From contig MU006117.1 in NCBI GenBank assembly GCA_010093705.1, forward strand, positions 1,449 to 65,448: a stretch of DNA of 64,000 nt, in the 5' to 3' direction. Every line of letters starts with the position of its first letter. Position 1 is the first letter of the stretch. Source of the stretch: Patellaria atrata CBS 101060 (lineage: Eukaryota; Ascomycota; Dothideomycetes; Patellariales; Patellariaceae). The position numbers and the translations under genes are program-made. Under the pieces are notes generated by a model that was given only the letters and a program-made list of their open reading frames with translations, ran no database searches and was not told where the DNA came from. Shown here piece by piece: positions 11,806 through 26,187 of the stretch.

Positions 11806-14800
11806 TTAGATTAAGTTTATCTTTAATAGCCTTTAAAAAGACGATATAATATTCTAACCGAAGCACGATATTAGTTTAGCTAATAAATGATTATTAGATC
11901 GATCGAGAATCTATAAATAGCCGAGCTTTACTAGTAATAAAATATCTAATATTTAAAAGTATTAATATCGACGATAATAACGATCTAGTACTTAAAAGAG
12001 ATTAGGACTAACGAATATAAATTATTTAAAGAAATAAATATTATAGTAAATTAAATAAGATAGTTAAATCTTTAATAATTTTAGTAAAGTAGACGGGTAA
12101 TAAGCTAATTATAGATTTAGAAATAGAGAGTAATATTAAATTAAAAGAAAAAGAAAAAATATACTAATATAGATTAACGCTAAAAATAATCGATTAATAG
12201 ATTATTAACGATATCTTAAAAGTAAATCTATAGAATCTACTAAAAGAAATCCCCGGAATAATAAAAGAAAGAAAGTCTTTTAAATATACTATTATTATAA
12301 ATAATTAAAACGTTAATATAATCGATAAAACGAAGGAATAGATAGTTAAAAACCTAGATTAATTCGTAATAAAGTATCTCTATATAAGAGCGAAGCTTAT
12401 AACTCGAGAGATATAACTCGAAAAAATAGTAAACCTTATTAATAAGATAATACCCGATTTATAGCTAAAGCTATAAGTATACTAAACGAATAAAGAAGCT
12501 ATAGAACGCCTTTAGAATAAAATCGATAATTTAAAAAAGTAAACTAAGTAGTCTAAACTAGATTAAAGAAGTATCTAGTTTAACGATAAATTTAATAATA
12601 AAGAATTATTAGCACTATATAGTCGTAATAACTAAGCTAGAATAGTCGACTTAATTAAAAACTTTAAAAGTAAAGGCGACGATAAAATAAAGAAGTTCTC
12701 TAATTTATTAGAACTAATTAATAGTAAAAAGCTAATCTATAAAAAGTGAAAGAGTAAGATAAATAATAAGCTCTATATTAATAACGATTAGTTCTAAGAT
12801 AAAAGAGCGAAGACTATCTATATTAAGATATAAATTAGTGACGAGGTAACTAAATATATATACTCTTTCTTAGAATCGGAGAAGAACGATATAATCTTAA
12901 TAAGGTTAATAAGATTTCTAGACTAAATCTATAAGAATTTAAATAAACGACTAAAAGCTAAAAATAAACTAAAGAAGTTAAAATAAGATTATTTAGCGGA
13001 CTTTTTAAAGTTCTAGTTTATATTTATCTAACTAGTTAATAAAGCTAGATTATTATATAATTAGTGGAAAAAGGAACTCTACGATAGACTTTATAATAGT
13101 TTAAGGCTAATAATAGCGGAAGCTATAGATAATAATAAAATTAACTTCTAAAAGTACTATAGTAAAGCCACGATATAGACACGAGAGCTAGAAAGATTAG
13201 ATAAAGCTAGTAAGGCCTATAGAGAGAGTTAAAAGCGTGGTAAATCGACTAGAATAACTTCTATCTTAATAATAATAAATAGAACTTTATACTAATTAGG
13301 AAATAGAGGAATCACTTCACTTATAATATTATAAGTGACGGAGTAAACTATAATTATTTAGAAGTTTATAGATAACTACTTTAACTACGGTAAGGCTAGA
13401 TATAGAGCGTTAGAATACCGGGGACTAAAGAAAATAACCGAAGTAAAGTTAGTCTAAAAAGATAAGTATTAAAACTTAAAGTCTAATTTAAGGTTAAATT
13501 TAGAAAACGAGAAACCCTAAGTAGAGACTTTATATTAAGGTTAATAGTAGAAGTATTAATAATACCGATTAGCGATCCGGTATTAGAAAAGCCATTCACG
13601 ATACCGTGCCGAATCTCGAAGAATAGAATTATAATATAGCTTAAGGCCCTAATCGATACTAAAGCTTAAGAGTATACCTTACTAAATAAAAGATAGCTAC
13701 CCGCTCTAAAATAACGCCTCGGAATCGAAGTTAGAAAGATAGACTAGGAGATTAAAGTTAATACCTTTAATAATTTAAAGATAATACTAATTAATTAAGT
13801 ACTTAAGGCGAGCCTTATAATTAGAGGACGAAGGTGATTAATACCGATTATAGTAACGAATACGGGTTATAATAATATATTTATAAGTAAGAAGTGATTC
13901 TTTAAGACTAATAACTTATCTAATTATAAATATTATCGGATTATTTAACCGAAATAGACTACTATAGTTAAAGACTAGTAATAAAATATCGTGATTCTAA
14001 AGAGCGAGTTATAAATTTAAACTAACTTATAGTATTAATTCAATATAGAATAACGAGATAAAGCTATCGATAAACGAGAATATAACCGATAGAAAATATT
14101 AGTTAACTAAAAAAGAAAACTATAACTATTTTAATAGAAATAATCGAGTTTATAGATTAAGAATATTAGCTTCGATCTCTAAAAGATAAAATTAGAACTA
14201 TTAGACTTAATAGAGAAAAAGATACTAAAACTCTTTAAAAAGTCGAAGCTAAAGCTAAATAAACGGGTTAATATTACCGGGATCTATATAAATATCTATT
14301 TAGTTAATAGAGAAAACTATCTAAGGAATATAAAGCGTAAAGATATTATTATAAATACTATAAGTCTATATAAGATTAACTTCTTAATATAAGATTAACT
14401 CTCGGAAGACGAAAACTCTCTAGATAAAGACGAAAACGTTTATAAAATAATAATTTACGAAAAGTTACTTAAGAAATACTATTATTTAGTCTATATATTC
14501 TCGAAATCTATATCTAATAAGCTATCACCGCTTAAAGAAGGTGTAGATCACGATATAGTACTAGACTAAAATAGTAATCTTATTACTAATCCCTTATATA
14601 ATATACTTATCGAACACTTATAGCTAGTAAAAGACTATCTAAAGAAGCACCTTTAGAAGAGATTTATCGTTTTAAACGAGATATTATACGCGTCTCTAAT
14701 ATTATTCGCTAAGAAGTTAGGAGGAGGTTAGAGATTCTACGTTAATTATAGAAAGCTAAATAGTATTATTAAGAAAGATAAGTATCCGTTACCCCTAATT

Positions 14801-17800
14801 AAAGAAACACTAGCGCGTCTTTAACGAGTAAAGATATTTACGAAACTTAATATAAGATAAATATTCTACTAAATTTAGATAAAGAAGTTAACCGAAGATC
14901 TTACTATCTTTTAAACGAGATATAGATCGTTTAAATATAAAATACTATCTTTTAAGTTATATAATAGTCTAGTTTTATTTTAACGATTTATTAATAAGGC
15001 GCTCTTTTAATATTTAAATAACTTCTATATAGTATATATTAACGATATATTAATCTACTTTAAGTGCCTACTAGAGCACTAGACCTATATCGCGAAAGTG
15101 CTAAAAGCACTAGCTAAGACCGGCCTATAAACCGATATTAAGAAAAGCGAGTTCCACGTAATAAAAACGAAGTTCCTCGGCTTTATTATTAGTACCGACG
15201 GAATAGCGATAGATCTAGAAAAGACTAAAATAGTTTAAAATTAAAAGTTATTAATAAATATAAAGAGAATCTTATTATTTAATAAATTCTATAATTTCTA
15301 CTAGAAGTTTCTAGAGAAATTTAGACGAGTTATACGACTATTAACGATATAGATATAAAAAGGGGTTTAGAAACCACTTAAGTAAAAAGAAGAAGAGGTA
15401 TTTAAGAAAGTAAAAGAGCTAATTCTATTAAATTAAATATTAACGTATTATAACTCTCTACTTAAGACGAAAGTTAAGTCTAACTATAGTAACGGGGTTA
15501 TTATAATAGTTATATTATAGCTTTATAGATATATTTAAAGGCTAATTACCTTCTAGACTAAGATATTATCGAAAATAAAACTAAGGTATAAAATTCACGA
15601 TAAAGAAATACTAGCCGTAATAAAAGTATTAGCTAAGTGGAGAAGTATACTAGTAAAGTTATAATAAGTTCCCTTCACTATAATTATTAACTATAGAGTA
15701 TTAGAATATTTCACTATAAAATAATTACTTAATATTAGATAAGCTCGATAAAGTAAAACTCTCTCTAATTTCTATTTTCGAATTATATATCGGCCTAGAG
15801 CCTAAAATGTCGTGATAAATATATTCTTCTATAAATAAGAAGATCTAAAGATAATAAAAGATAAAGATATTATAATATAAATCTAAGTGCTAATTAACCT
15901 AAATATAACGATAATATCTTTTTAACTCTTAATAAAATAATAACTACTACCTAAGAAGATATTTTAGAGTAGTAAGAAATATATAATCTTTAAAGAGAAG
16001 GCGGTAGAAAAATACGCTCTAAAGTTAGGACTCGAGACCTAGATAGCGATAACCGAGATAATAATAGTCGAGTCTTTATAGGAGATAGAGGGAGCTAAAG
16101 CTTAGGACTAAGAGTCTATAATAATTAAAACTTTAAAAGAAAGAAATAATATATTAAAGAAATATATTAACCTTAATCTTAACTTTAGGCCGGGGCCTAT
16201 ACTTATTCACTTTATAATTCCCACTATAACTAAAAAAGAAAAGGAAGTTAAGTATAAGATAGAAGAAAGGGAAGATATATTTATAAATTTAAAGTAATAT
16301 ATTTAAAATAAGCCTAATCGGAAATAAGAGCCGCTAATAATATATTTATTAATAGATTAAATATTAGAAGTAAACTAGAAATATAACTCTCTATTAATAT
16401 ACTAAAAGTAAGTTAAAGCTAAAAAGAGGTATTAGAAACTATAAAATAATCTACTCGTTAGATTTAATAAACTTATAGTCCTAGATATAGATAATCTTAG
16501 AATATATCTAATATAAGACGTATATAACGCACTAATTATAGAATATCTAGGAATTAAGAAGATAAAAGAACTAATTTAAACGCGATACTACTAATTTAAA
16601 TTAGTAGCTAATATAAATAGATATATCTAGAACTATTATATCTATTATCGAATATATATATTAAGAGATAAAATCCCTAGTTTACTAAAATCACTACTAA
16701 TTAAAGATAGATATTAGTAATATATTACCTTCGACTTTAAATTATTCTCTAAGGATACGCACGGATTCGAAATAGCGTTTATAGTAGTAGATCGACTAGA
16801 AAAGAGAGCGATCTCACTCCTCTATACTAAAGATATCTCGGCTAAAGTAGCCGTAAAGCTATACTATAAATATATATAGCGAATATACGGTATATTAAAG
16901 ATAATAATATTAGACTATAGTCTATAGTTTATTTCTATATTTATAGATAAGCTTTATAAACTAATAAAAGTGAAATAGAAACTATTTATAGCTTACTATT
17001 CGTAGACGAATAGAGATACGAAAATTATTAATTAGTATATAAATCTATAACTCTAGCCCTTTATAAATTACTATTAAAGTAATTAGTTAGAGCTATTATC
17101 TATAATAGACTTTACCTAGGCTATATTAGTCTATAAATCGATAGATATTTCCCCTTATAAGTTAGAATTTAGTTACTAACCACGAATATATTTCGACTAG
17201 TAAGAGCGGATAGATCTTAATATATATAAGATAGTCTAAGAAAAGATAAATAGAGAGAAAGCTTAACTATTCGCGAAATATACTTACGACGTTATTAAAT
17301 AGGCGAGGAATAATCTAGAAAAGGTATAAATAATATAGATAAAATTAGCTAATAAGTATTAGAGAGAACTAGACTTTAAATTAGGAGACTACGTCTTTAT
17401 CTTATATAAAGGCTAGATATTAGATAAGCCGAGTGTTAAACTAGACTATTAGAACGTAAGTCTATATAAGATAATAGAAATAAAAAGACACTTTTATATA
17501 ATCGGCTTACTTATTAATATAAAGATATCGAACGTATTCTATATAAATAGGCTTCGTAAAGCATCGATAGACCCGTTACCCGAATAACGGCTAGAACTAC
17601 CACCGCTGATCGAAATAGACGGCGAGCCTAAATATAAAGTAAATAAGATTCTAGTAAGCCGTATCTCTCGCGGTAAGTTATAGTATAAAGTAAATTAGAT
17701 TGAATATAACTTTAACGAGATATAGTATCCGGCTCGTAACTTTATTAGAGCACCGTATAAGCTCGAAGAATTTTATAATTAAAGACTAGCCGACGCCGAA

Positions 17801-18001
17801 TTACTAGTCTAACTTAAAGAATAGCTCTAAGCCTTTAAATTTAAGATAAAAGTAAAACTATACGATAATAATAATATAGCTAAAAAGAAGGGGTCTATAT
17901 AGATTTTAAGATATCGTAAATAGATAATAGATCGCGTTATAAAACGCTGCTAATATTACTACGGAAATCGGGGCCGATTTCTATTATTAAGAGGAGGATA
18001 A

Positions 18002-18273
18002 TATAACGACGTATTACGATACTAATCCCGTATTTCCTATACTAAGTATTTAGTTTATTTATAAAAGATCTTTACCGGGTCGGACGCGGAAAAGATCTTT
18101 AAGCGCTAATTAGTTAAATAGAAGATAATTAGGCTAAGACTTAGTAAGACGGGACTATTATATATAGATATTTAGCTCACGATATTATTATTCCTTAACT
18201 TAATCTCTATATTTAATAGTTAGTAATAAAGATAGTTAAAATACGATTATTATAGCTATATTATATTATTACA
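18002..18273 (+). repeat. 3' LTR of element A2 (272 bp)
   Basis: It starts TATAACGACGTATTACGATA right after the purine tract and ends TATTATTACA, keeping the canonical CA end. It is followed by the 5-bp duplication CTTCT and then by sequence of C1. Confidence 0.88.
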
Positions 18274-21200
18274 CTTCTCTATAATAATTAATAGACTAAA
18301 ATATTATAATAGTTCGAAAGTTTATAGGAAATTATTTTAATTATAATAAGCTAAAATACTAATCGGTTAATTACTAAATATAAAAAAAGATAACCGAGGT
18401 TAAATCGATTTAAATAAAGTAAAATAAGTTAAACTAGAAATTAGAATTAAAAAATAAGAAATTTTAAGTAAAGACTTTACTTTAAAATTATTAATAAAAG
18501 TATTAAAAGTACTAATAAATAATTTAATTATAAAGAAATCTTTTATTATATTATATTAAATATTAAGAAATAAAATTATAATATAACTTAAAACTTTAAT
18601 TAATATAAAAGCCTAAAAGTATACCTTTTTAAATAAAAAGTAATTATTTATATTAAAATAATAATTAAGTATTAAGTTAAAGAAGATACTATATATTAAT
18701 ATAAAAGATTTTAATAACTTAATAGTAAAATTAATTAATAAGATAGTTAAAGTTAATTTTATATTTATTAATAGACGATAGAAAATCCTTATTTTAATAA
18801 TTAATATAGATTATATTAATATATTAATTAAAAGAGAGTAATTCTTAAAAATAGGCGATTTATTAAACTATAAATATAATATAATCTTTTAATTATTATA
18901 AGTTATAGCGATTAAGAACTAATAATAAAATATTATAATATTAAAGAGAAAATTATAGATTATAATAGATTTAATCTATTAAGTTAATATAGAATAAAGA
19001 GATAAAGTATTTAATAAATAAAAGACGTAATATTTAAAGATTAAAACTAAATAAAAGGAAAAGTCTATACTATTTAAATAAAAATAATCGAGATTATAAA
19101 AATAAAAACTAAATTCGAGTATATAAAAAATAAAAATAAAGCTATCGAATATAATAGAAAAAGAGATCTTAAAGCTTTTAAAGAAATTAAAAATAGATTA
19201 ATATATTAATATATTTAGAATAAAGTTAAATATTTATATAATTAATATTAAAGATTATTTATAAAATATTTAAAGACTAGATATAATTATTAAAGTTATA
19301 AATTTATATAAAATTAATTCTTTAATTTAAGATAAATTTAAGAAAGATAAAAATCTATTATTAAATAATAAAAAAGAATTTAAGGCGATAATATTAAAAA
19401 AATTATTTATAAAGTATTATTATCTCTCTTATATATTTTTAAAGTATATATTAGACTAACTATTTTTCTATTAAGAGGAAATTAATTATAATATTATATT
19501 AAAGTAAAATAATAATCTAATAATAAGTCTATTATATAATATACTAATCGAGTATCTTTAATTAGTAAAGAATTATTTAAAAAAGTATCTTTAAAAAGAA
19601 TTTATCGAGTTAAGTAAAGTATTATATATATCTTTAATATTATTTATTAAGAAGTTAAGTAGTAGTTAAAAATTCTATATAAATTACTAAAAGTTTAATA
19701 GTATTATTAAAAAAGATAAATATCTATTATTATTTATAAAAAAGATATTAATCTAGCTATAATATATAAAAATATTTATAAAACTTAATATATAATAAAT
19801 ATTTTATTAAATATAAATAATAGAGTTAATTAAAGATTTTATTATATTTTAAATCTAATATAACTTCTTTAAATATAAGATATTACTATTTAGTTTATAT
19901 AATAGTCCCGCCTCTTTTTAATAATTTATTAATAAAGCTCTCTTTAAATATTTAAATAACTTTTATATAATTTATATAGATAATATTCTAATCTATTTTA
20001 TATATTTAATAAAGTATAAAACGCACGTTATTAAAATATTAGAAGTATTAGTTAAAGTTAATCTATAAGCTAATATTAAAAAGAGTAAATTTTATATAAT
20101 TAAAATAAAATTTTTTAGATTTATTATTAATATAAATAGTCTAATTATAGACTTAAAAAAAATAGAAATAATCTAAAATTAATAATTATTAATAAATATT
20201 AAAGATATATAATCTTTTATTAAATTTTATAACTTTTATTAGAAGTTTCTCGATAAGTTTAAATGAGTAATATAGTTACTAATAAGTTATATTAAAAAAG
20301 GAGTATCTTAATAACCGCTTAAGTTAAAAGAATATAAGGTCTTTAAAAGAGTAAAATAATTAATATTATTAAATTAAATAATAATATATTATAGCCCCTT
20401 ACTAGAAATTAAAGTTAAATTAAATTATAACGATAAAGTAATAACTATAGCTATTTTATAGAAGTATAATAATAAGTAAAGGCTTATTATCTTTTAAATT
20501 AAAATATTCTTAAAGTCTAAATTAAGATATAAGATTTATAATAAAAAAATACTTACTATTATAAAAGTATTAATTAAATAGAAAAATATATTAATAGAAT
20601 TATAGTTAATATCTTTTATTATTATTATTAACTATTAAATTTTAAAGTATTTTATAATAAAATAATTACTTAATATATAGTAAATTTATTAAAGCGAGGC
20701 TTTAATTAACTTTTATTTCTAGATTAAATATCGACTTAAAGTAAAGAATATAGTTATTAATATTTTATCTTAAAAATAAGAGGATCTTAAAATAATTAAA
20801 AAGAAAGATATCGCTATATAAACTTAGATACTATTTTATCTATAAATAATAATAATTATAAGTTATCTCTTTATAAGATTTAGTTAAACTTATACTTATA
20901 CTTTTATTATATTTAAAGGTACCTTAATTAAACTCTTAATATCTTCTATTATAATAATAAAATTAATAAGATATATATCTAGGAAAGAAGAAGATATAAT
21001 TAAATTAATTATATTAAATTAAAGTTAGATAAATATTATATTTAATTTACTTTAATCTAGCTCGGGAAATTATAGAACTAGAAAAGAGGAAAGAAAAGAA
21101 TTTAGAACTATTATAGATTAATTAGAACTTAATATAAAGAAGAATAATTCTAAATTATATAAATAATTAACTTTAAAGTTTTAAAAAATACTAATAAAAT

Positions 21201-22868
21201 AACTATTATTAATTAAACTTATCGATAAGATTATTTAAAAGAATAGAATATATAAATTATTAACTTTCTTTTAAAAGTAAACTAAGATATAAGAAAAGTA
21301 TTAAAATATTTATAAAGACTTATTACTATAGTTTAACTAATTAATAGTACTAGACGTTAATAATCTTTATATATATCTACTTCGAGATATCTATAATACT
21401 TTAGTAATTAGGTATTTAGAAGTATAAAAAATAAAAAATCTAATTAAAAATTAATATTATTAATTAAGCCTAATAGTTAATATAGAGAGATATATATAAA
21501 ACTATTATATATACTATTAAATATACGTGTTAAAAGATAAAGCTTTAGGCTTACTAAAATCTTTATTAATTAAAGATAAATACTAATAATATATAATATT
21601 TAACTTTAAGTTATTTTTAAAGAATAAATATAGATTTAAAATAATTTTTATTATTATTATTAGACTTAAAAAATAAACTATCTTTATATCTTATAAATAA
21701 GATATATCCGCTAAATTAGTAATTAAGCTATATTAGAAATATATATAGAGAATATATAGTATATTTAAAATAATAATATTTAATTAAAGACTTTAATTTA
21801 TTTTAATATTTATAGATAAACTATATAAATTAATAAAAGTTAAATAAAAACTATCTATAATATATTACTTTTAGATAAATAGTAATATAGAGATTATAAA
21901 TTAATATATTAATTTAAGATTATATCTCTTTATAAACTATTATTAAGACGATTAATTAAAATTAATATTAGTTATAAACTTTATCTTAATAATATTAATC
22001 TATAAATTAATAAGTATTTTACTATATAAATTAGAATTTAGATATAAACTATAAATATATTTTAATTAATATAAACGTATTAACTTAGATAATTATAAGA
22101 CTATTAAGAATTATATAAATTAAGAAGAGATATAATAGTTTATAAAATAAACTTATAATATTATTAAATAAATTAAAAGGAACTTAATTTAAATATAAAT
22201 AATATAAATTAAAGTAGTTAATAAGTACTATTAAAAGCTAAATTTTAAGCTAGGCGATTATATTTTTATTATTTAGAAGGATTAAATTTCGGATAAATTA
22301 AGTATTAAACTAAATTATTAAAATATTAAACTATATAAAATTATTAATATAAAGAGATACTTTTATATAGTAAATTTACTATCTAATATAAAGATATCGA
22401 ATATATTTTACGTGGATAAATTAAGAAAGGTTATTATAAATTTATTTTTAAACTAATAATTAAAATTACCCCTATTAATTAAGATTAACGGGAAATCGGA
22501 GTATAAAGTTAATAAGATATTAATTAACTATATTATATAAGGTTAATTATAATATAAAATAAACTAGATAAATTATAATTTTAATAATATATAATATTTA
22601 GCTCTAAATTTTATCGAAGCCCTATATAAAATAAAGAAGTTTTATAATAAGAGACTATTAAACGCTAAATCTTTAATTTAATTAAATATATAATTTAAAG
22701 TTTATTAGATTAATAATTATAAATTAGAACTATATCTAGATAATAATAAAGTTAAAAAGAAAGGTCTAACTTAAATTTAAAGATATTAAAAGTAAGTATA
22801 AATAAAATAAATATTATTATAAAAATTTATAATTAATTAATAATTTCTACTTTTAGAGAAGGGAATAG

Positions 22869-23066
22869 TATAATAATATTATAGATTATTATTTTCTATT
22901 TTCCTTTATTAATAATAGTTATATTAAAGTTCTATTACTATATATTTAATATTAGTAAATTATATAATTATAACTTCTTCTTTTTTTAACTTAATCTTTT
23001 TATATTATAGTTAAATTATATTAGTTATAATTTAATTCGATTCTTTATAACTATTATATCGTTATA
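22869..23066 (+). repeat. 3' LTR of element C1 (198 bp)
   Basis: It follows a purine-rich tract (GAGAAGGGAATAG) and ends CGTTATA. The length is identical to the 5' LTR. D1 sequence resumes at 23067. Confidence 0.82.
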
Positions 23067-23618
23067 TTTTAATTTATTTAATTTATTATTAAAATTAAAA
23101 TATTATAAAATTAATAAAAAAATAAAATTTATAAAAAATTTTATATTAATTTAAAAGATAAAATAATATAAAAATATATAAATAATTATATTAACTTTAA
23201 AAAATATTATTAAATAATAATAATAATAATTTATAATTTAAAGAAAAAAAATAAAAAAATAAAAAAATAATAAAATTTAATTAAAAATATATATTAAAAT
23301 TAAAATAATAATAATATTATTATTATTTTAAAAACTATTATAATAATAATATTTAAATTAAATATATTTATAATAATTTAATAAATTAAAATAATAATAA
23401 TATATAAATTTCTAAAAAAATATTTTAATTATAATAAAATAAATTATTAAAAGATAAATTATAAATTATTAAAAAAAAATAATTAAATTTAAAATAATTT
23501 AAAAAAATAAAATTAAGTTAATTATTTTATTAAATAATAATTAAAAATTAGAAAATAATAAATTTTAAATAAATATTTTATATTAAAATAAATAATATTT
23601 ATAATATTTATAATATTT
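23067..23618 (+). mobile_element. Element D1, second piece (gag-protease region)
   Basis: Nearly pure A+T sequence between the end of C1 and the start of A3. Its second half aligns by eye with the gag-to-protease region of the A and C elements in plus orientation, and the match continues at 37752 beyond A3. I therefore read it as the continuation of D1. Assignment is limited by the extreme base conversion. Confidence 0.5.
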
Positions 23619-23623
23619 ATAAT

Positions 23624-23885
23624 TATAATAATATAATATAATTATAGTAATTATATTTTAACTATCTTTATTACTAATTACTAAGTATAAAGATTAAGTT
23701 AAGGAATAATTATATTATAAACTAAATACTCGCTTATAATAGTCCCGCCTTATTAAGCCTTAGCCCGACTATCTTCCGTTTAACTAATTATAGCCACGAG
23801 ATCTCTTCCGCGTCCGAGCCGGCTAAGACCTCGTATAAACTCACTAAATATAGGAATAAGACTAGTATCGTGATAAGTCGTTATA
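23624..23885 (-). repeat. 3' LTR of element A3
   Basis: 262 bp aligning with the A LTRs, next to the purine tract (read on the minus strand as AGGGGAGGTAA). It shares with A4 a variant U3 sequence that differs from A1 and A2, so A3 and A4 form one subfamily. Confidence 0.8.
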
Positions 23886-25888
23886 TTACCTCCCCTCTAA
23901 TAATAGAAATCGGCCTCGATTTTTATAATAACGTTAGTAGCGTTCTATAACTCGATTTATTATCTATTTATAATATCTTAAAATCTATATAGGCCCCTTC
24001 TTTTTAACTATATTATTATCGTCGTGCGGCTCTACTTCTATCTCGAATTTAAAGGCTTAGAGCTATTCTTTAAGTTAGACTAGTGGTCTAGCGTTAACTA
24101 GTCTTTAATCGTGAAATTCTTCGAGCTTATACGGTGCTCCGATAAAGTTACGAGCCGGATACTACGTCTTATTAAGGTTATATCCGATTTAACTTACTTT
24201 ATACTATAACTTACCGTGAGAGATATAGCTTACTAGGATCTTATCTATTTTATATTCGGGCTTACTATCTATTTCGATCGGCGGTAATAGTTCTAGCCGT
24301 TATCCGGATAATAGATCTATCGGTGTTTTATAAAGTCTATCTACGTGGAATACGTTTAATATCTTTATATTAATAGATAAGTCGATTATATAAAAGTGTT
24401 TCTTTATTTTTATTATTTTATATAGACCTATATTTTAATAGTTTAGTTTAATACTTAATCTATCTAATATCTAATCTTTATATAAGATAAAGATATAGTC
24501 TTCTAGTCTAAAATCTAGTTTTCTCTAATACTTATTAACCGACTTTATCTATATTATCTATATTTTTTCTAGGTTATTCCTCGCCTATTTAATAGCGTCG
24601 TGGATATATTTCGTGAATAGTTAAGTTTCCTCTCTACTTATCTTTTCTTAGATTATCTTATATATATTAAGCTCTATCTACTTTTACTAATCGAAATATA
24701 TTCGTGGTTAGTAACTAAATTCTAACTCGTAAGGGGAAATGCTTATCGATTTATAGACTAACGTGGTCTAGATAAAGTCCACTATAGATAATAATTCTAA
24801 CTAATTACTTTAATAATAGTTTACGAAGAGTTAAAATTATAGGTCTATATACTAATTAATAATCTCTATTCCTCTATTTATTTATAAGTGGTAAGCTATA
24901 AATAGCTTCTATTTCACTTTTATTAGTTTATAAAGTTCGTCCGTAAACGCGGATATAAACTATAGGCTATAATCTAATATCGCTATTTCCGATATACTAT
25001 ATATTCGCTATATATATTTATAGTATAGCTTTATAGCTATCTTAACTAAGATATCTTTAATATAAGGAAACGAGATTACTCTCTTTCCTAGTTAATCTAC
25101 TACTACGAATACTATTTCGAAATCATGTATATCTTTAGGGAACGATTTAAAGTCGAAAGAGATATATTACTAATATCTATCTCCTATCGGTAGTGATTTT
25201 AGTAAATTAGGGGTTTTATCTCTTAGTATATACGTTTAGCGATAAGTGTAATAGTTCCGGACGTATCTTTTTACGTCGACTACTAAGTCGGGCTAATAAT
25301 ATCGTGCTTAGATTAACTTTCTTATTTTCTTTATTCCTAGATATCCTATAACTAACGCGTTATATACGTCTTATATTAGATACGTTTTAAGGTTATTTAC
25401 GTCTAGAACTATAAGCCTACTAAATTTAATAAATAGATTATTTTATAGTTTCTAATATCTTTTCTTAGCTTCGATTTACTTTCGATATATCGATAAAGAG
25501 TTATACTTCCTATTTACTTCTAAGATCTAGTCTATTAATAGATATATTACTAATAGTTTCTAGTTCCGACTAAACTTATTTTAAATATACCACTTTAAAT
25601 TTATAGATATATCCTCTCTTTCTTCCTCTTAAAACCTAACCTTCTTTTCTTCTTTAGTGGTGGGAATTATAGAGTAAATAGGTATTAGCCCCGGTCTAGG
25701 GCTAAGGTTAATATACTTCTTTAGTATATTATCTCTCTTTTTTAGAGTTTTAGCTATCTTAAGCCCTAGGTCCTAAGCTTCGACTCCCTCCGTCTCCTAT
25801 ATTAGCGAAGGCTTAGTTATCGCCACCTTAGCTATTATAACCCGGGCCCCGGGTTTTAAGTTTAAGGCGTACTTCTCTACCGTCTTTC

Positions 25889-26187
25889 TATTATAACGGG
25901 AGTCTATACTTATCGAGATAGAACTAGATAAGCCTAGAAACGCGCCTAGCTTCTCACTTAACGTGGTTAACTATAAAGGTAAGTTTAGCAAAGTGATAGG
26001 ATACGTATAATAAAGGCACTTTAAGTTGACGATATAACTTGCTGACTCCTTGACTTCGGGTAATGCTCACGATGAGACAAGACGTACTGTATGGAAACAG
26101 TGTGACAAGTGAAGTCAAGTTTAAAACCGTAACATCCAAATCTATAGGTAAGATTGATGGTAAGAATAACTACGAAGAATCTAAATA
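25889..26187 (-). repeat. 3' LTR of element B1, visible part
   Basis: About 299 bp aligned with 32663-32961. The outer 155 bp differ from the other LTR at about 13 sites, all transitions of the RIP type; the inner 145 bp are identical. The rest of this LTR lies in the N run. Confidence 0.88.

Larger units (their letters stand above)
11534..18273 (+). mobile_element. Element A2: full-length gypsy (chromovirus) fossil inserted in C1
   Basis: A 6740-bp element has 272-bp LTRs at both ends (11534-11805 and 18002-18273). Parts in order on the plus strand: gag region (about 12000-13300), protease region (about 13500-13900), reverse transcriptase (about 14640-15400), RNase H (about 15440-15860), integrase (about 16400-17300), a chromodomain-like tail (about 17610-17780) and a purine tract (AAGAGGAGGA) directly before the 3' LTR. 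The flanks are TTTCT on the left and CTTCT on the right, a 5-bp target duplication with one RIP-type difference; element C2 carries the uninterrupted site near 42470. The element is broken, with many RIP-type changes, but keeps more C and G than its host C1, so it is younger. Confidence 0.88.
9701..23066 (+). mobile_element. Element C1: gypsy (chromovirus) fossil, split by A2
   Basis: A complete-length C element with 198-bp LTRs at both ends (9701-9898 and 22869-23066). The order on the plus strand is: leader with tandem repeats (9955-10300, including a 100-N gap), gag region (about 10300-11533), the inserted A2 element (11534-18273), then protease region (about 18300-18950), reverse transcriptase (about 19560-20340), RNase H (about 20380-20800), integrase (about 21280-22100), a chromodomain-like tail (about 22490-22700) and a purine tract before the 3' LTR. 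Without A2 it is about 6.6 kb. It is broken, with very many RIP-type changes. It sits inside D1; its flanking 5-mers match at four of five bases, so target duplication is only weakly supported. Confidence 0.8.

Noticed and set aside
9696-23071. Target duplication of C1 (ATTTA on the left, TTTTA on the right)
   Set aside because: Only four of five bases agree, and the mismatch is A versus T, not RIP-type; in nearly pure A+T this is not convincing.
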